Shown piece after piece: positions 1 through 15,000 of a stretch of DNA of 64,000 bases. The notes beneath the pieces were generated by a model. It searched no databases, had not been told where the DNA came from, and worked only from the letters and a program-made list of their open reading frames with translations. Made by a program: the position numbers and the translations under genes. Position 1 is the stretch's first letter, and every line of letters starts with the position of its first letter. The stretch comes from Vitellaria paradoxa (lineage: Eukaryota > Streptophyta > Magnoliopsida > Ericales > Sapotaceae), in assembly GCA_019916065.1 (NCBI GenBank), contig CM034244.1, forward strand, positions 32,983,433-33,047,432. Reading direction: 5' to 3'.

Positions 1-3000
1 TACAATGAGATGGGAGGACGGTGACAATACTTCTGCCGGAACGCCATCTAGAGTGGTTCAGTACGAAGGTAATCAGTAATCACTTCCCCGTTGAACTCAT
101 TAATACATACAGTAAACCCATGTTTCTACTAGTTGAATAAGACTAAATGAAGCCCAATAATTTGTTGTTGGATTGTGTCCGATTTTGGATACTAAGTCAT
201 CTACTGTTGCCATTTGCATACAGAGTAGGGCATTGCACAATAATATACTATATTAATTTGATATCTGGCCTTGCCATGAGCTGGTATTTTGAAGAATACT
301 CAACTTTTTTTTCTCGTCCAATTTTGGGGTGTTGTGGCATGTGGAGATCTCCGTTGAGAAGGGAACTAATGATGTGTTTCTGTTGGATGTTGCAATAATT
401 GATGCAATTAGAATTGAAGGTTGCTTTTTGTGTCGTGAAAGTCAAATGCTTAGTTTCTGAAGAGTTCATAGAGGGTAGATTTGATTTGATTTGGTCTGAT
501 CTGATTATGAAACAATGATCTTATTTCATATAGATGGTTGGGTAAAACTAATTTTCCTTTTAGTATTTCATGAAGACAAAATAATATATTATTTACATGA
601 ATATGTAATAACTAACGTATCAAATTGTATTTTCTAGTTTAAATTCTTTAATTGATAAATATATATTTTAATTCAAGTTTAGTCAGATCCATTATCTATT
701 GGTTTCTCTGTGGGTTACGTCAGTAGACTCAGTATGGTATCAAAGCAACAAGATTGACTGCCAACTTTTTCAACATGGGTAAACAATGTGGTGTGATGAA
801 AAACTGAAACAGCACCATGATTAAAAATACTCTGATTTGGCGATGTGAAAGTCATAGAAACACATGATGCATACTTAGACCTTTGTGTCATTATAAAATC
901 TGAAACATCACTATTTCATCCTTGTTGATTGTATCATACTGGAGGAATGTAGCCTTTTATTTACAAAGTTAAACAATATCATTTTTTTTTTGTTTCCTAT
1001 TATGATGTTGAAAATAATTGGACATTGCCCAACCTCAATTCCATCAATGTGGGACCAAATATTCAATATCTTTGTGTTCCTTAATAGAGAAGTCAACCTT
1101 GAGTCTTCACCAATGCGAGTGCAACTGGTGGAGTTAGAATTGACGATCACATTTTGTTAAGGGAAAGTCAAATGCTTAGTTTCCAAACAAGATTACATGG
1201 AGGGTTGATTTGATTTCATCTGATATGATTTGATCCTTATTTTATTTAATATAGATGGTTAGTTTTTTTTAAGTTAAATTAATTTCCATATTAGTACTTC
1301 TTGGAGACCAAGTTTACTATGCTGTTTATATGCACATGCAATGAAGATTCCTTGATAAAGTTTATGGGGGGAGACTAAAATCTACATTGTATTTTATTTT
1401 TATTTATTTATTTATTTTTTGTATCAGTTCTATAATTTTGAGATACCTAGTATTTCTTGGGAGGCCATTTTCCTCCTCAAATACCCCTCACTGTTCTATC
1501 ATGTACATCATCCAATTTGGTTTCCTGAAGACAAACTAGATCAGGATGCCAACTCTTCAAAGCTGCCTTAACAGTGATCCTTCCTCCCCTCCATTTAGCC
1601 CTCTCACATTTCAACACAATATTTTAATCGCCATTAATGAAAACAAAGTCCTCCCTAACCATGCCCCCTTCTTTCTACGTCAAGGGTCACTTCTCCTTTT
1701 CCTTTTCCACTTTAATTATTGAATTCTGTTGATCATTTCAAATTGTCATTCTAAACTTTTCTCATTGTCTTTTTTGTTTGGGGCGCATCCACTTGATACC
1801 TTTCTAGTACAACTTCATTGTTACTAATTAAAAACATTTCAATATTCAGCGTGTTTGTGTGTGTGAATGGGGGAGGGGGTGTCTTCCCCTTTTTATCATA
1901 TCGTTATTTCATGATTTGTTAATATTTGATGGTTGTAAATTGTAAACATGAAACACATAAACATTTCAAATGGATCAAATGACTTTATTATTGTATTTTT
2001 TTAAACTATTATTTCAATATTTGGAGATGCATGTGTGTTTATTGGACTCCCCCCTTCCCCGCCAAGGAGAAAATATTTAACACTTGTTTGTTGGAAAGGT
2101 TGTGAATGACTGAGTAGTTTTGTCAAGTATATAGAACAGTATGGTGTGATGTCATGATAAAACAATCTATATGTTACTATGCATTATGCTTGTTAAAAAA
2201 AAAATTGTCCTTTAGCTTGCAATATTCAATATATCTGCTGAGCATAATGATATTTACCAATATTTTGCTCCACATGAATAGGCCCTATGGATCTTTGCAT
2301 ACTTGTAGGCAGATTCCAAAGCCAGAGAACAGTACTTTTTAATTTTTATTTCATTGTTGGGATATTTTAATATTGCTTCTGTCTCGATGCAGCTGTAGAG
2401 GTCTTTTTGGGGTGTGTTTGGTGCAATTAAAGTTGCTAAAAAACTTTGAAAACCTCTTAACACATTTTGCACTCCTCGTGTTTTGTGAAATTTTTATAAA
2501 TTTATATATATTTACATATCCCAACAACTTTTTACAAACTCCAATAAATTTTTTACACACCCAATAGCATTCCACAAACCTCAATAACTTTTATATAAAT
2601 CCAAAAAACTTTTTAATGACTTTCAATAAATTCTGACAAAAAATCGTTTCGACAGACCTAAAAAAATCGTTTGAACGGTTTTTCTCTCCAGAAAGTTGAC
2701 GCAAAAGTAAAAAAATTTCACCATTCATCTCTGAAAATTGTGGTTTGGTGGTTGCGCACCAAACACCAAAAAATTACCTAAACCACATTTTTCATTGTTT
2801 TTTGTTGTTTTTCATTGCTCCAAACTCACTCTTAATATTATTAACTTAAAATGTCTTTAATTAAACATGTTTTAATCATTCAAGGGGAAGTCAAAAAGTT
2901 TCACCATTCATCTCTGAAAAACGTGGTTTGTTGGCTGCGCGACAAACACGAAAAAATTACCAAAACCACATATTTCGTTGTTTTTTGTTGTTTTTCATTG

Positions 3001-6000
3001 CTCCAAATGCACTCTTAATATTATTGACTTAAAATGTCTTCAATTAAACATATTTTAATCGTTCAGGGTGTTGTCTTTAATTTATGTCTCTTATAGATGA
3101 ACTTAGCAGCTAAAATAATATATATATGTCTACAGCTCCTGATTTGGGTTCTGATGATGTATATGGAGTGTGGAAGATTGATGACACAGATCACAGTTTC
3201 TCAACGCAGCCTTTCAGGATCAAATATGCGAGGCAGGATGTTCTTCTATCTGTCATGATCTCATTCAACTTAAATCTGGGTAAATATGAGGTATTAGTCT
3301 GTTTGCATGTCTACAAAATAGAAACTATGTTAAAATCTTCTTATAGCTGGTACGGTTTCATTGAATGAAATTACCCCTTGGTCAATATGAGGTATGGTCT
3401 CTTTGCACATTTACAATATAAAAAAACCCTATTAAAGAATAACTATGCAAGAATGAGTAGAGATCTCAAATAGCAAGGCAGCAAGGTGATATCTTTTATC
3501 TCCTGGAAACGATGTGTAATGTCTGCATGGGCTCCACCCCGTTACAAGCCCATATTGTGGCACCAGTGTACCCCACCACTTTTTTATGAGAAAGCTTTCA
3601 GCTGAGGTGGCAAGTAACTAGTTTTGGAGGACTCTCTGATATCAACCAGTTTAGGCCTTTATGACCCTTAATGGAATAGGTTTTGTAGAGAATACCTGTG
3701 TCTTTATCTGTTTTGTTTATACTATACTTGTTGACCTTGTTTGCATGCTCGTGCTAAGCTTCAAATTTTCTTTTCTTTTCTTATCTTCCTTTTTTATTTG
3801 TTTTTATTTTGGGAACTGAGAGAGCACCACATTACCAGGGTCCGGCCACATCAGCTGTGATTTTGAAATTTGAGCTTTTGTATGCACCTGTGTTGGAGAA
3901 TGGGTAAGTTGGAAGTTCATTTTTTTTTTTTTTTTTGGGTTAAATGACAGATGGAACACCTTTTTTTATTTCTATTCATGTTTTGTAACACGGCGTGGAA
4001 TCATTTTAAATCGAAATTGCTGCACAATTTGCAGGTCTGGCTTGCAGGCTTCTCTGGATGCATGCTCTGCTGCTGTCCATGAATTTCGAATTCCTCCTAA
4101 AGCTCTACTAGGGCTGCATTCATATTGCCCTGTCCATTTTGATGCTTTCCATGCTGTGCTTGTTGAAATCACTGTACATATCAGCCTAATGAAGGGTGGA
4201 GTTCTCTCTGTCCCACAGAAGGTACCCAGGTTTGTTGCAGGTTCCAATTTCGTAAATTGAATAAATTGATTGAGGATAAATTTCTGGAATCTTGCACACC
4301 ATCTTCTTGTTGGTATTTGATACATTAATTTGATTTCTTTAACTAGGCGTGTGCTATAAATTATTTGGAGTAACTTGATTAGTTGGGTTCTTTTCAGCGA
4401 CTCTTCCGCTGTCAAAGATGATGTTGGTGAAAATTTTGACAAGTCAAAGCAAGTATGTGCTTACTGCTATTTGATCAATTCCTTTAGTTGGCCTTTATTT
4501 TATTTATGATAAGGAAAACTATTTTTTTTTTTTTTGATAATTCAAATATATTGATAAAAGTATCAGGGAATGCCACCAGATTACAAAATAGGGAACAAGC
4601 AGTCTCAAGACTTAAACAACCATATTTCCTAAAATGAAAAATATAACAAGTCCAAATCCAGCCCTCCAAATCCACCTATATGAAGTAGACAAAAAACTGC
4701 TTTCAAAAAGTAGGCATTAAGAAAATGCTGTATACAACTATTCCAAACTTTTCTAGCCTTATAAGTTGACCCAATGAAATTCTAAATAAGAAGATGGGAG
4801 AGACCTAACTTCTTTGAATTCTCCAAAGCTAGGAGAAGCTGCACCCCTAACAACCAATAGCAAATAGCCACCACAACAAAAGCTGCTCACTCTTCCAGTA
4901 CCCACCAATCCTGTAGCAGGAACTAGATAGGAATTAAACAACAGCACCTCCACCAGGAGCAACAGTTGTAATGCCTGATGTTTACATCTCATTATAGCAA
5001 CCAATCCATTGACATTTTGAATCTTGTCTACTGAAATCAACTCCGCTTTGCCAAAGTGCACCTTCAAAACAACAATAGTTCGCCTTCAAACACTATTGTT
5101 GTTTTAAAACAAAATAAAATATATTTTATATTCTCCAAGGATAATGGATTTGCACCACAAAATATATATATTCTTTCTGGTAAATGAGAAGAATTTTATT
5201 TGAAGGCATCAAGGAGATTCCACCTCAGTACAAAAAGGATAGTAGCCACACACCTAGAAAAACTCCTATCAAATGAGTACATGTTATCTATAAAAAACAA
5301 AAAAGACTTAGAATCTGGCTCCTTGCCACTAGCTAACCAACTATATTTTATCCCCAAAAATGTACTCTTAAGCCTGTGCAATGTTGTTTCCCCATCGTGA
5401 AAACATCTCCTGTTCCTCTCTGCCAGATTAAGCAAATGATACAAAAGATAATTAACTTCCAGACCATCCATTGGCTCCCCTAAATCCGAGCACCTCACTG
5501 TTCGTGGAATGCTAGTTTTGCATTTTAAGGAAATACCGACTGAATCCCAAAGCAATGTAAAGCTAAGTTCCACATCTCTTTGATCCGTTAATAGTGAAGG
5601 AAGAGATGATCAATGGTTTCCCCACCCCTTTTGCATAAGCAGCATTAGTTCACCAAAAACATTCTTCTTCTGATGAGGTTATCAACCGTTAGAATTTTCT
5701 TATGAACAGAACATTGGCAAAGAACACCACCTTTGGAGGAGCCCCAGCTCTCTATAATCTCTTCCAAATGGAGCTGCCTTCCTCAGTTCCTGCTGATGCT
5801 ACCTAATAGGATTTGAACTCGAAACATCCTAAACGAGTCAGCTTCCATCGTAACCTGTCTTCCACTTCCCCTATCTTTACTTCATATTGGCTTTTCATAA
5901 ATTGATGTACTCTAAACTTCCCAATCTTGCATATTCCTTCTCAGCCTTACATTCCAAGTGTACATTCCATTGTTGACTTCCAAGAACTGCTTCACCATGC

Positions 6001-9000
6001 TCCTCTTAGTCAAAGTTATTCCATACACGCTGGGATACATCTCCCGCAAGCTCCTATCTCCTGCCCATTGATCATTCTAGAAGTTGAATCGGTGACCTCT
6101 CCCTACTTCAAAAGAGAAATCCCTTCATGCTAAGCCATATTTAGCTGCCTGCCACCTTCCTCCATTGGGGGGGGGGGAGGAACTTTCCTTACTGAACATT
6201 CAAAGCCAGCTCCTGAGAGGCGTCTTATTTATGATCAGGAAGTGTCTAATTCCATTCCAACGCCCTTATGATCTATCAGCTTGCACATTGTATCCAATTG
6301 ACAATGAAAATTTGGCCTCAATCCCCATTCATCCCCATAGTAAGTCCTACCACAACTTCTGTAATCTCTTCATAACAGACAATGGAATCTAAAATAATGA
6401 CGTAAAATAGATCAGCATGTTCAATAAAGTGCTCTTAATATGATCTATGTTGTCCCCTTTTAAAGGTACCCTCTTTCCACCCTGCTAATTTCTTATGGAA
6501 TTTATTGACAATCCCATTCCACATCCTTCTAGCCTTAAAAGAGGCTTCCAAAAGGAGCCCTAAATATGTTGACAACAGCGGAGTGACCATGCACCCCAAA
6601 ATGGATGCCAGACCATCTAAATTCAGAACCTTTCTCAAGGGAATCAATTCAGACTTCCCCAAGTCTATCCTTAAATTTGACATTGCCTAAAAGCATAATA
6701 GCACACACTTTAGATGCCCCAAAATTAGCGGGTCTACCTCACAGAAAATAATACAATTATTTGCAAACAAAAGGTGACTTATTTTAGTACCTGGTTCCCC
6801 CACAATAATTCCTGTCACAAAATCCCCCTGGACTGCCCTGTTAATAAGTTTGCTTAATGCTTTCATTAGAGGAATGATGGATCTCCTTGTCTCAAACCTC
6901 TGATAGAGCAAAAATAAGCCTGTTGGGGTGCCATTTACAACTATTGAGAATTTGATTGTCGATATGCACCAATGGATCCACCATCTCCATTTCAAGCTAA
7001 CCTGAATTCACTCTAGTGAGTATAATAGATAGCCTCGGTTGACATGATCATATGCCTTCTTGATATCCAATTGCATGTCAAACTTGATTTCCCACTTTTC
7101 AACGAGGTGTCAACTACCTCATTAGAAATTAAGACTGCATCTATAATTTGCGGCCCTTCAGCAAAAGCATTTTGGGTCTTCGATAATATACCCCCCACCT
7201 CTTTCTTCAATCTTTGAGCAAGCACCTACCATCAGCTTACTAATTAATTAACGTACTAAATCCCTTCATGACCAAAATTTAAAAAAAAAAAAAGGATAGG
7301 AGATAATATCTCCTTCATGACTTGAAAAAACCCATCAGAAGAATCATTAACTACAAAATTTTTCAATGTTGAAAATTGAAATACACTAAAATATCAACTT
7401 CCTTTATTTTGGCTCAAACACTATTCACGCCAAAATATAGATTAGAAAATTCCAATTGACATGGTCATGGGCTTTCTCAATATTTAACTCACATATTACC
7501 ACCAACACTTCACTTTCAAGTTTAGCATCCACAACCTCATTTGCTACCAAAATGTTAAGAATTTGACAGTTATTGGCAAACCATTATTTCGTTTAGAATT
7601 TTCTTCAGTCTTGAAATTACCACCTTGGCTGTCAATTTATATAGACCTTTATCAAACTAATAGGTTGAAAGTACCTATTGTCCTTTGGTCCACCTTTCTT
7701 AGGAATTAAAATTATAAAAAGGCATTTAAATTCAACTCAACAAAGCCTTAGTCCCAACTATTTTGGGTTGGTTCATGAATCATTTTTTTTATTCATTTAT
7801 GTTACAGGTTATGTATTTTCATGAGGTTATATAAAATTTGGTATTTCTTTACAATTTCAGTCCATATAATCTTAGGATTGCATTTTATCCTCTTTTCTCC
7901 TTTGTACTAGTGCATTCCTAGATTTACATTAAATATGACAAACCAGCTTAAACGACTCTTTTTTATCGAAGCTACCTCAATTTTCTTTTGAATATATTCA
8001 TTTCTGATTCTATCTTTTCTTGTATTATCATGCATTCATTTTAGCATTCTTACCAACACATATTTTATAAGAGTATTGATTCTTAATGACTGATCACTTT
8101 GTATCATAATGTAAAGTTGGTCTTATAACTATCCTATAATTTCCCAAACACCCCCCCACCCCAAAAAAAAAGCTAATTAGTATCCTCTGGTTACATAAAA
8201 CTCCATTTTAACCACTTTGCTTGAATTCTTTGGATAACATCTTCTTTAATCCCTCCATTTGCATGAATAATTTATCCAAAATATTGAAAATGATCACTTT
8301 TTTGGCTCTTCTTGATTCTCATTTTTCACTGTGCCCTCTTTTGTAGTTTTAGTTTTATTGTGAATTTACAATGACTATGCTCTGTTTAGTACCATTTACG
8401 CGGAAACCTCTAGATTTTGAAGGGTGCCTCCAAAGTTCTAGCTTATGATTAACCCCCGACCTAGTTTCATCTATTAGTACAATATCTACTATGAACAACA
8501 TCCACCAAGGGATATCATCTTTATGTTTAGAAAGTTTGTCCATAATCAAAGCGAAAAGATAAGGGTTTCAAGTGGATCCTTGGTGTTGACCAATTGTAAT
8601 TGGAAAATCATTTGTATCACGTTCAATAGTTCTTATGCTAGTAACTACTTCATGATACATGTTCTTGATCGCTTTAATATATGCCACAATTCCTTTCTTT
8701 TCCAACATCCACTATAAAATTTTTCTTGAAACCCTATCATATGCCTTTAAGTTGATAAAAATTATGTGAAAATCTTTTTTTTTTTTTTGCCTATGTTTTT
8801 TCATAAATATTCTATTAGGAAAAAAATAGCTTCCCTAGGTCATTTACTAGGTATACAAATAAATTGTTTGTCCAATATTTTTGTTGCAGATCTTAACCTA
8901 GCCTTAATCACTGTCTCCCAAAATTTCATAGTGTGCCTAATTAGCTTTGTTGAGTCACTAGCAGTCCCAAAAGTTTATGTTGTCAGCAAATAGGCCCAAC

Positions 9001-12000
9001 AATGTATCAAACAATTTTAACACTCCCATGTGCGACCTTGATTTGTACGTGTAACAGAGACAAACAAGTTAAATTAAATAAAATGTACCAACATAAGTTG
9101 AATATAGTGCACGGGACAAACAGGGGAGAAATATAAATAACGAGACATGAACTTAGGACCTCCTTGAATCAGAGCATTAATACCATGTTAATTCACCTAT
9201 TGTCCTAAAAGTTTAAGGTATTAGGAAATGGGCCAAAAATGTATATCAAGTTATTTTAACAAGCTTAATCTCTTGATAGTTGTTACACTCTTGGATATCC
9301 CTGTATTCTGACTAAGATGCTTGTCTCCATTCATTAGGCATGTTATAAGTATGCAAGATCCTATTAAATAATGTAGTCAATCAAATTATCCCGTCATCCC
9401 CTAAGCACTTCCAAGCTTCAATTGGAAGACCATTTGGACTTGCTTTTTCAATCTTCACCTTTTTTTGTAATCTGCTTTATTTCTTCTAATACTTCATATA
9501 GAACTTACATTTTTGTGTTGGATAGCATTACTAAGATTTCCCAACTTTCGCCTGAGACAACTATTAAAATAAATTCTCCACCTTACTTTAATATCTTCTT
9601 TTACCAAAACTCTTTAATTCTTGTTTCTTATACGCTTAGGGGGTGTCTGAAGTTATAAAAGTTAATATAAATTTGTAAAATTTACAGCCTCGTAATTCGT
9701 GTAGTGAGTAGAAAATTTGAATTTTGTAGAAATTTGTGAAGTTTTGCAGAGCTCTAAACAAACCCTTAATTGATACAAGTCATTATTGTTCCTTTCTCTT
9801 ATTCTAGCCAATTTATAGATATCTTTCTCTCATTCTTTTGTTCTTAACTTTTTATATAGTTCTTTGAAGGGCTTAAATCAAACTTCTCTAGTTTTCCTTT
9901 TTAGCTTCTTTTTTAGCCAATTTGTACCTTTCATATGCTTCCTTATCCTTACACTTCACTCCCTTCCCTATATCTCTCAACCCATTCACCAGAGGATGTT
10001 GGGCTAGAATGCCTTAATCCCATCCCATCCTTTATGATCTTTGGGCCTTCCTGCCATGAGATATTCCCAGTGCAGAAGCATATTGCGTAGAATACACTTC
10101 TAGGAAATTTTTGTAGTAGCCTTAATCACTGCTTACACCTACTTGTTCCACCACCAAGTCTCCTTTGAGGATGATCGTTTTTGCTTAGATGTACTTGGTA
10201 TCTTTATGGCCCTTTAACAGATCTAGCCATTTCATTTCACTTGATATTTGCGTCATTACCTGAATTCCATTTTCCTTCATTCAGCATTTTATCTTTAGTC
10301 ACTCATTTTTCTTCTTTTAGGTTTCACCATTTGGTTTTTGAAAGTGTATTTCCTCAATTCCTTCTTTTTTTGTTTATTGATAAGAACATGTAGCACTACT
10401 AACCTATGCAATTTAGTTAGACTCTCATCTGGAATTACATAACCATCTTTACATGAAGTATAATTGACCTTTCTGAAAAATCTATTTGGCTATTATCATG
10501 TCCTCTTTTGAAAGTTATTTAGTCTCTCTCTATCTTTTTAAAACAAGTATTTGCTATTACAAAATCATATGCCATAACAAACTTTAAAATTGATTCACCT
10601 CCCTCATTTTTGTTTCCAAATCCATTTTTTTTTTTTTTTGAAAAGATAAGTAAGATTTATTACGAGCATCGAAGAGATGCCTCAGAAAAAAAAAAAAAAA
10701 AAAAAAAACGAATTACATCAAATTCCTTCTTATTTCATACTATCTATGAAAATCAGAAAGGAGTTAAGATCTATCTCTTTTCCATCCTCTACCCAACTAA
10801 ACAAACAAGAAAGAAATACACTTTTGGAATGTAAAATAGTCCTTTCTGAGTTTTCGAAGATTCTCCTATCACGTTACTTCCAGATCAACCAGAAAAGGCA
10901 ATACGGGATTGTATTCCAAATCTTCCTCTTTATCCTGTCCATAGGTTGTCCCCACCAAGTTAGAAGAAAACTTTTTAAGTCTATGGAAAAACACATTTGA
11001 ACGCCAAAGCATGAAAGAATTAGGCTCCAAATTTCAATGACCCAAACACAGTGAATGAGTAGATGATCAATAGATTCCTCCTGTTTGAGACATAAAGGAC
11101 ACCTATTAACAATAGAATAACCCCGTCGCTTAAGATTATCCATAGTCAAAATCCTTCCCCTAACAGCACACTAGGAGAAAAAAATGACTCTTTTAGGTAT
11201 AGGGGCCTTCCATAATTTCATCCAAGGAAAAATATCCTCCTCTCCATTCTGCAAGAACAGATAAAAGGAATTGACTGATAAATCTTCATGCTCTGAATGC
11301 TTCCATCTCAGTGCATCTGCCGAGTCTTCCATTGGGCAAGAATAAAGGATTTCCATCAAAGTCCTGAAACTATCCACTTCCCAATCGTTCAGATTCCTTC
11401 GCAATTGAACATTCCAAATTCTGTTAGAGCCGGTCCCTGATGAATAGTCTGAAACCAAAGCATTCTTGTCCAAAGCAATGGCATAAATGTCAGGAAAAAC
11501 ATCGGAGAGGCTTCCACCCATCAACCAGTTATGTTTCCGAAACAATGTCCTATCCCTCCTTCCTGCCTTCCAAGATAAACATCTCTCAAATCTCGACCAT
11601 ATCTTACTTAAATTTCTCCATAAACTGGCACCAAAAGAGGGGTCTCTGCAGCAGATTTCCAGCCGCCTTTTACAACTCCATATTTGGTCTCAATCAAACA
11701 CCTCCAAAGGCTAGATTCTTCATGAGCAAAACTCTAAAGCCATTTTCCCCTGAGAGCTTCATTGTGCAACTTAAGCTGCCTAATACCAGCTCCCCCCATA
11801 TGAATGGGGTTGCAAACAATTTTCCAGTCCACTAAGTTGTGCTTGAAAACTCCTTCGCTTCTACCCCAAAGGAAATTTCTTTGCAACCTCTCAATTTCCT
11901 TTAGAACACTCACAGGGGCAGGAAAGAGTGAAAAAAATAGGTGGGAAGGCTGGATAGAACACTCTTGATCAAGGTGACCCTAGCTCCCATTGATAAATAA

Positions 12001-15000
12001 TTAGCTTTCCACCTGGCCAATCTTTTTCTGCACCTCTCAATAATAGTTTTTTTGTTTCCAAATCCATAACCCCATTCACTCTTTCCAAACCTCTACTATT
12101 TTTCCCCACACGCCTATTTAACTCTTATCCTATAAAGCTTTTTTCCTCATTCGGTATCTTTTGAAGAAGTCCATCTGTATCTTCCAAGAAACGTTGTTTG
12201 TTGCTACGTCTAGTCCTACCTGGGGGTGCGTAAGCACTAATAACATAACGACTATTGTCCTAGTAAAAGTTTTATAAACATTAATTTATCCACTATTCTC
12301 TTAAACACTTACAGTCTCATCTTTGAGATACCTATCAATAATGATTCTTATCTTTCTCTTAATGCCAAAGTTTAAAACTGGTATTTTCAATTTCTTGATT
12401 TTTCTTCTATTCACTTACTCCTGTAGGCATCATATTTGTTCTTCTCCTCACCAAAGTATCTACTAATTCTCTTAATTTTTCTATCAATGAGTCTATATTC
12501 TAACTTGCTCTTCATAACCTATATCTTGGATTAGCTTCTTTACCCATGCCTATCAATTAAGGTGCAGAAGCCTTTGCCTACTTCGTATCATACCCCGGTG
12601 CTAATGTGGCACATTGCATTGAGGAGACACCCTAGCAAATCCTTACCTTTTTTCACTACATCCGGAACTCATTCAGTGCCTTGCAAGTGGGAAACGCTCC
12701 AACGAAATTCTCATTTGGATTCTTGTTTATCAGAAGTGTATGTTTTTTGTTGGCTGTCAACCTCCTATAACTATCCTTCTTTTTCCGGGCTTGGGAGCGG
12801 TTATATTAAAATAAACATTAGACACACACAGCCAGCGTTTAAAAGAAGCATTTTTACTTCTTACAAATTCACCTCCCATCACATCCTTTACAACTTCCCT
12901 GCATCTGGAGAGGAAAGCAAGGTCATCCCATTTGCGTGTGGCACCATGTGCCTATACAATGTTTGTGGAACTGCCCAAACCCATTCTTCCGTAAAAGAAC
13001 TCTTCAGACACAAATTGTTAATGCTAGAGATGGAAGAAAATTCCAAAGCCAACATCGTCCCATGGGTTTGGCATGATATCCCCATCCAAGGACTTGAGAG
13101 CTGGCCAAACCTCCTCTACTGAAAAGCACTCTTAAGGCACAAATTGTCAGTTCTGGGGATGTGGGAAAGTGCCATATCATCAAGCTGAGGTCTCCACTAC
13201 TGCGTTTATAAAATTAAATTGGAACAGAACCCCATAATGTCAAATGTCCCCCTCTTGCTCAAACAATTTACTGTCAATAATTATTCTAGCTATATGATTG
13301 ACGTGTCTTTGTGTTTCCCATCGTGTAAAAAATTAGGCGTTTTAATCACGCTTTTTCAGCTACAAGGCTTTGGAATTGGGATTTCACCACATTTGTTTAG
13401 GTGCAACAAGGTTTCTCCATCTTAACCACACAAATGAACTCTTCTTTCTTCTCCATCTTGGGAATGGGGATCCCATTGCATTTGTTTATTTTATCTTTTC
13501 ATTTATTTCTTGCTGAAGCATTTCCTTCATGATAAAGAGTTAAAATCTTGTAATTGTTGGGCACTTAATCAACTGTTTTTTATATTTCTTTCATAACAGG
13601 CCATGCTTGTTAGAGCATTCTTAACTGCCCGAGACATACTTCTTGAAGAGCTGCAAAAACTTTGCAGAGCAATTGAACAGACAATTGACTTGGCTGATTT
13701 TATTTCCAATATGGACAATTCAAGGTTGTTTGGTTCTTTGCAAGGAGGTGTGCAGACTGCAAAAGCTGAACTTTTAGCAGAGACATCTGGCAAGAAACAA
13801 ATGGATTATGCAGTATGCTACTCTTTAAAGTACTCGTGGTCCTGTTTGTAGTCTTGATATCTTCTATGGGTCGACTTATTTATATTGCATTTTTATCCTT
13901 GAACAGAAACCAGATGGTACTGTTGATTTTCGGAGCAATGAGTTTTTCAATTCCTTAACCAATGATGAACTCTTGAACTCTTTCCATTCACTTGGGAGTC
14001 AAATATTGTATTTATGGAGTGTGTTTCTGAAATTCCACAGGTTGTGTACGTTCCATCTTAAATTTAATAATTTTGTTATTTTGATTGGTATAAATTGGAA
14101 AGAAAGTTAGCAGGATACCTTTCTTTACTTTTATGTATATATATTTGCTGAGCTAATATTAGGAGCACAACCTCAGTTAGTAGCTGAGGAGTAACCCATT
14201 TTCATTTTATTTTATTTTAATTTTTTTTTGTTTTCCACTTCCTGATTATTAAGGAGTCCTGTGATATAAGAACAGGGCCCTCAGTATATGTGGCAGCTTT
14301 CAAAAGAGCTGAAGGTGAACTTTGTAGATAGTTGCCAATCCCTGCACCCCTAATTAGTGGAAAAGAAGAGGAAAGAGAACTTTCAACCTAATCATTAGAA
14401 CCTGAAACATAATAATTCACAGGCCACTGTGTTACGCTTTGGATCCTCAACTCAATTATTATAACCTCTAGAGTCTTTGCTTGTCCCCTACCAAGAGGGA
14501 TACATAATGGCTGGTCTTGATTGATCCTGACTTGATTAAGAATTGGAACATTTATGCTATAAGAGGCCTTATTTCCTTATCCAATACACACTTGTCACAT
14601 AATTGGAGGATCTTCGGCTCTGTTTGATTTTTCAGTGAAGAGAACCAATGAAGAGGGAAATAAAGAAAGTGCAGCGGGGGCCTGGGGGTTATGGATCCAA
14701 ATACTTTCAACTGAGTACCACAGCCCTAAATATTTTATTAATTAACAGTAAAATAAAGGGAAAAACATCTAGGAATTATACCATTTTTAACTTTCTTAAA
14801 TCTTAAAACTAACAAATTGGTGTGAAATCTAGAAGTTCTACTGTTAACTATGCTTGGTACTTTCTGGCACAAGTTCATATGCTGATGTTTTTCTTCATTT
14901 CAGGGCTAATAAAACAAAGATCCTGGAATTTCTGCGAGATGCATGGGCTATTGACAGGAAAGCTGAATGGTCAATTTGGATGGTGTACTCCAAGGTGGAG

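Larger units (their letters stand above)
69..3135 (+). other. Intron 1 of the FAM135 gene in this window
   Basis: The donor gtaatc follows the GAA G codon end and the acceptor tacag precedes CT CCT, restoring E-A-P-D-L. No gene is seen inside. It holds a diverged internal duplication, an L1 endonuclease scrap, a MITE-like repeat with a duplicated end, and a TTTA microsatellite near 1390-1420. Confidence 0.85.
7737..12560 (-). mobile_element. RTE-clade LINE, decayed, interrupted by three later insertions
   Basis: The low-coordinate end aaagccttagtcccaactat followed by gggttggttcatgaat is the familiar 3' end of plant RTE elements in reverse orientation. Upward on the minus strand come IRPTLHY and WENYRIV (about 8150), [20 protein letters not shown] (8490-8430, the reverse transcriptase active-site block with FADD changed to FIVD), SHTMK-like and ARLRSATK (8940-8880), a Lys-rich linker (9950), and the endonuclease motif VISAYAPPG with DEQ-like continuation near 12230-12170. 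Stops and frameshifts are frequent. A TRIM (8948-9261), a MITE (9639-9765) and an L1 (10626-12048) sit inside it. Confidence 0.85.

Noticed and set aside
735..752. tggtatcaaagcaac as a primer-binding site of an LTR element
   Set aside because: It departs from TGGTATCAGAGC at a key position and no flanking LTR pair or coding remains were found.
3972..4442. 156-codon minus-strand frame
   Set aside because: Antisense to esterase exons 4 and 5, which fit the family and splice correctly.
4759..7225. A functional reverse transcriptase gene in esterase intron 5
   Set aside because: Active-site residues are altered, frames are broken and the same domain stretch occurs twice, so these are dead L1 pieces.
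12562..13122. 186-codon open frame on the plus strand
   Set aside because: No recognisable family and located in an intron next to the RTE 5' end; most likely chance openness.
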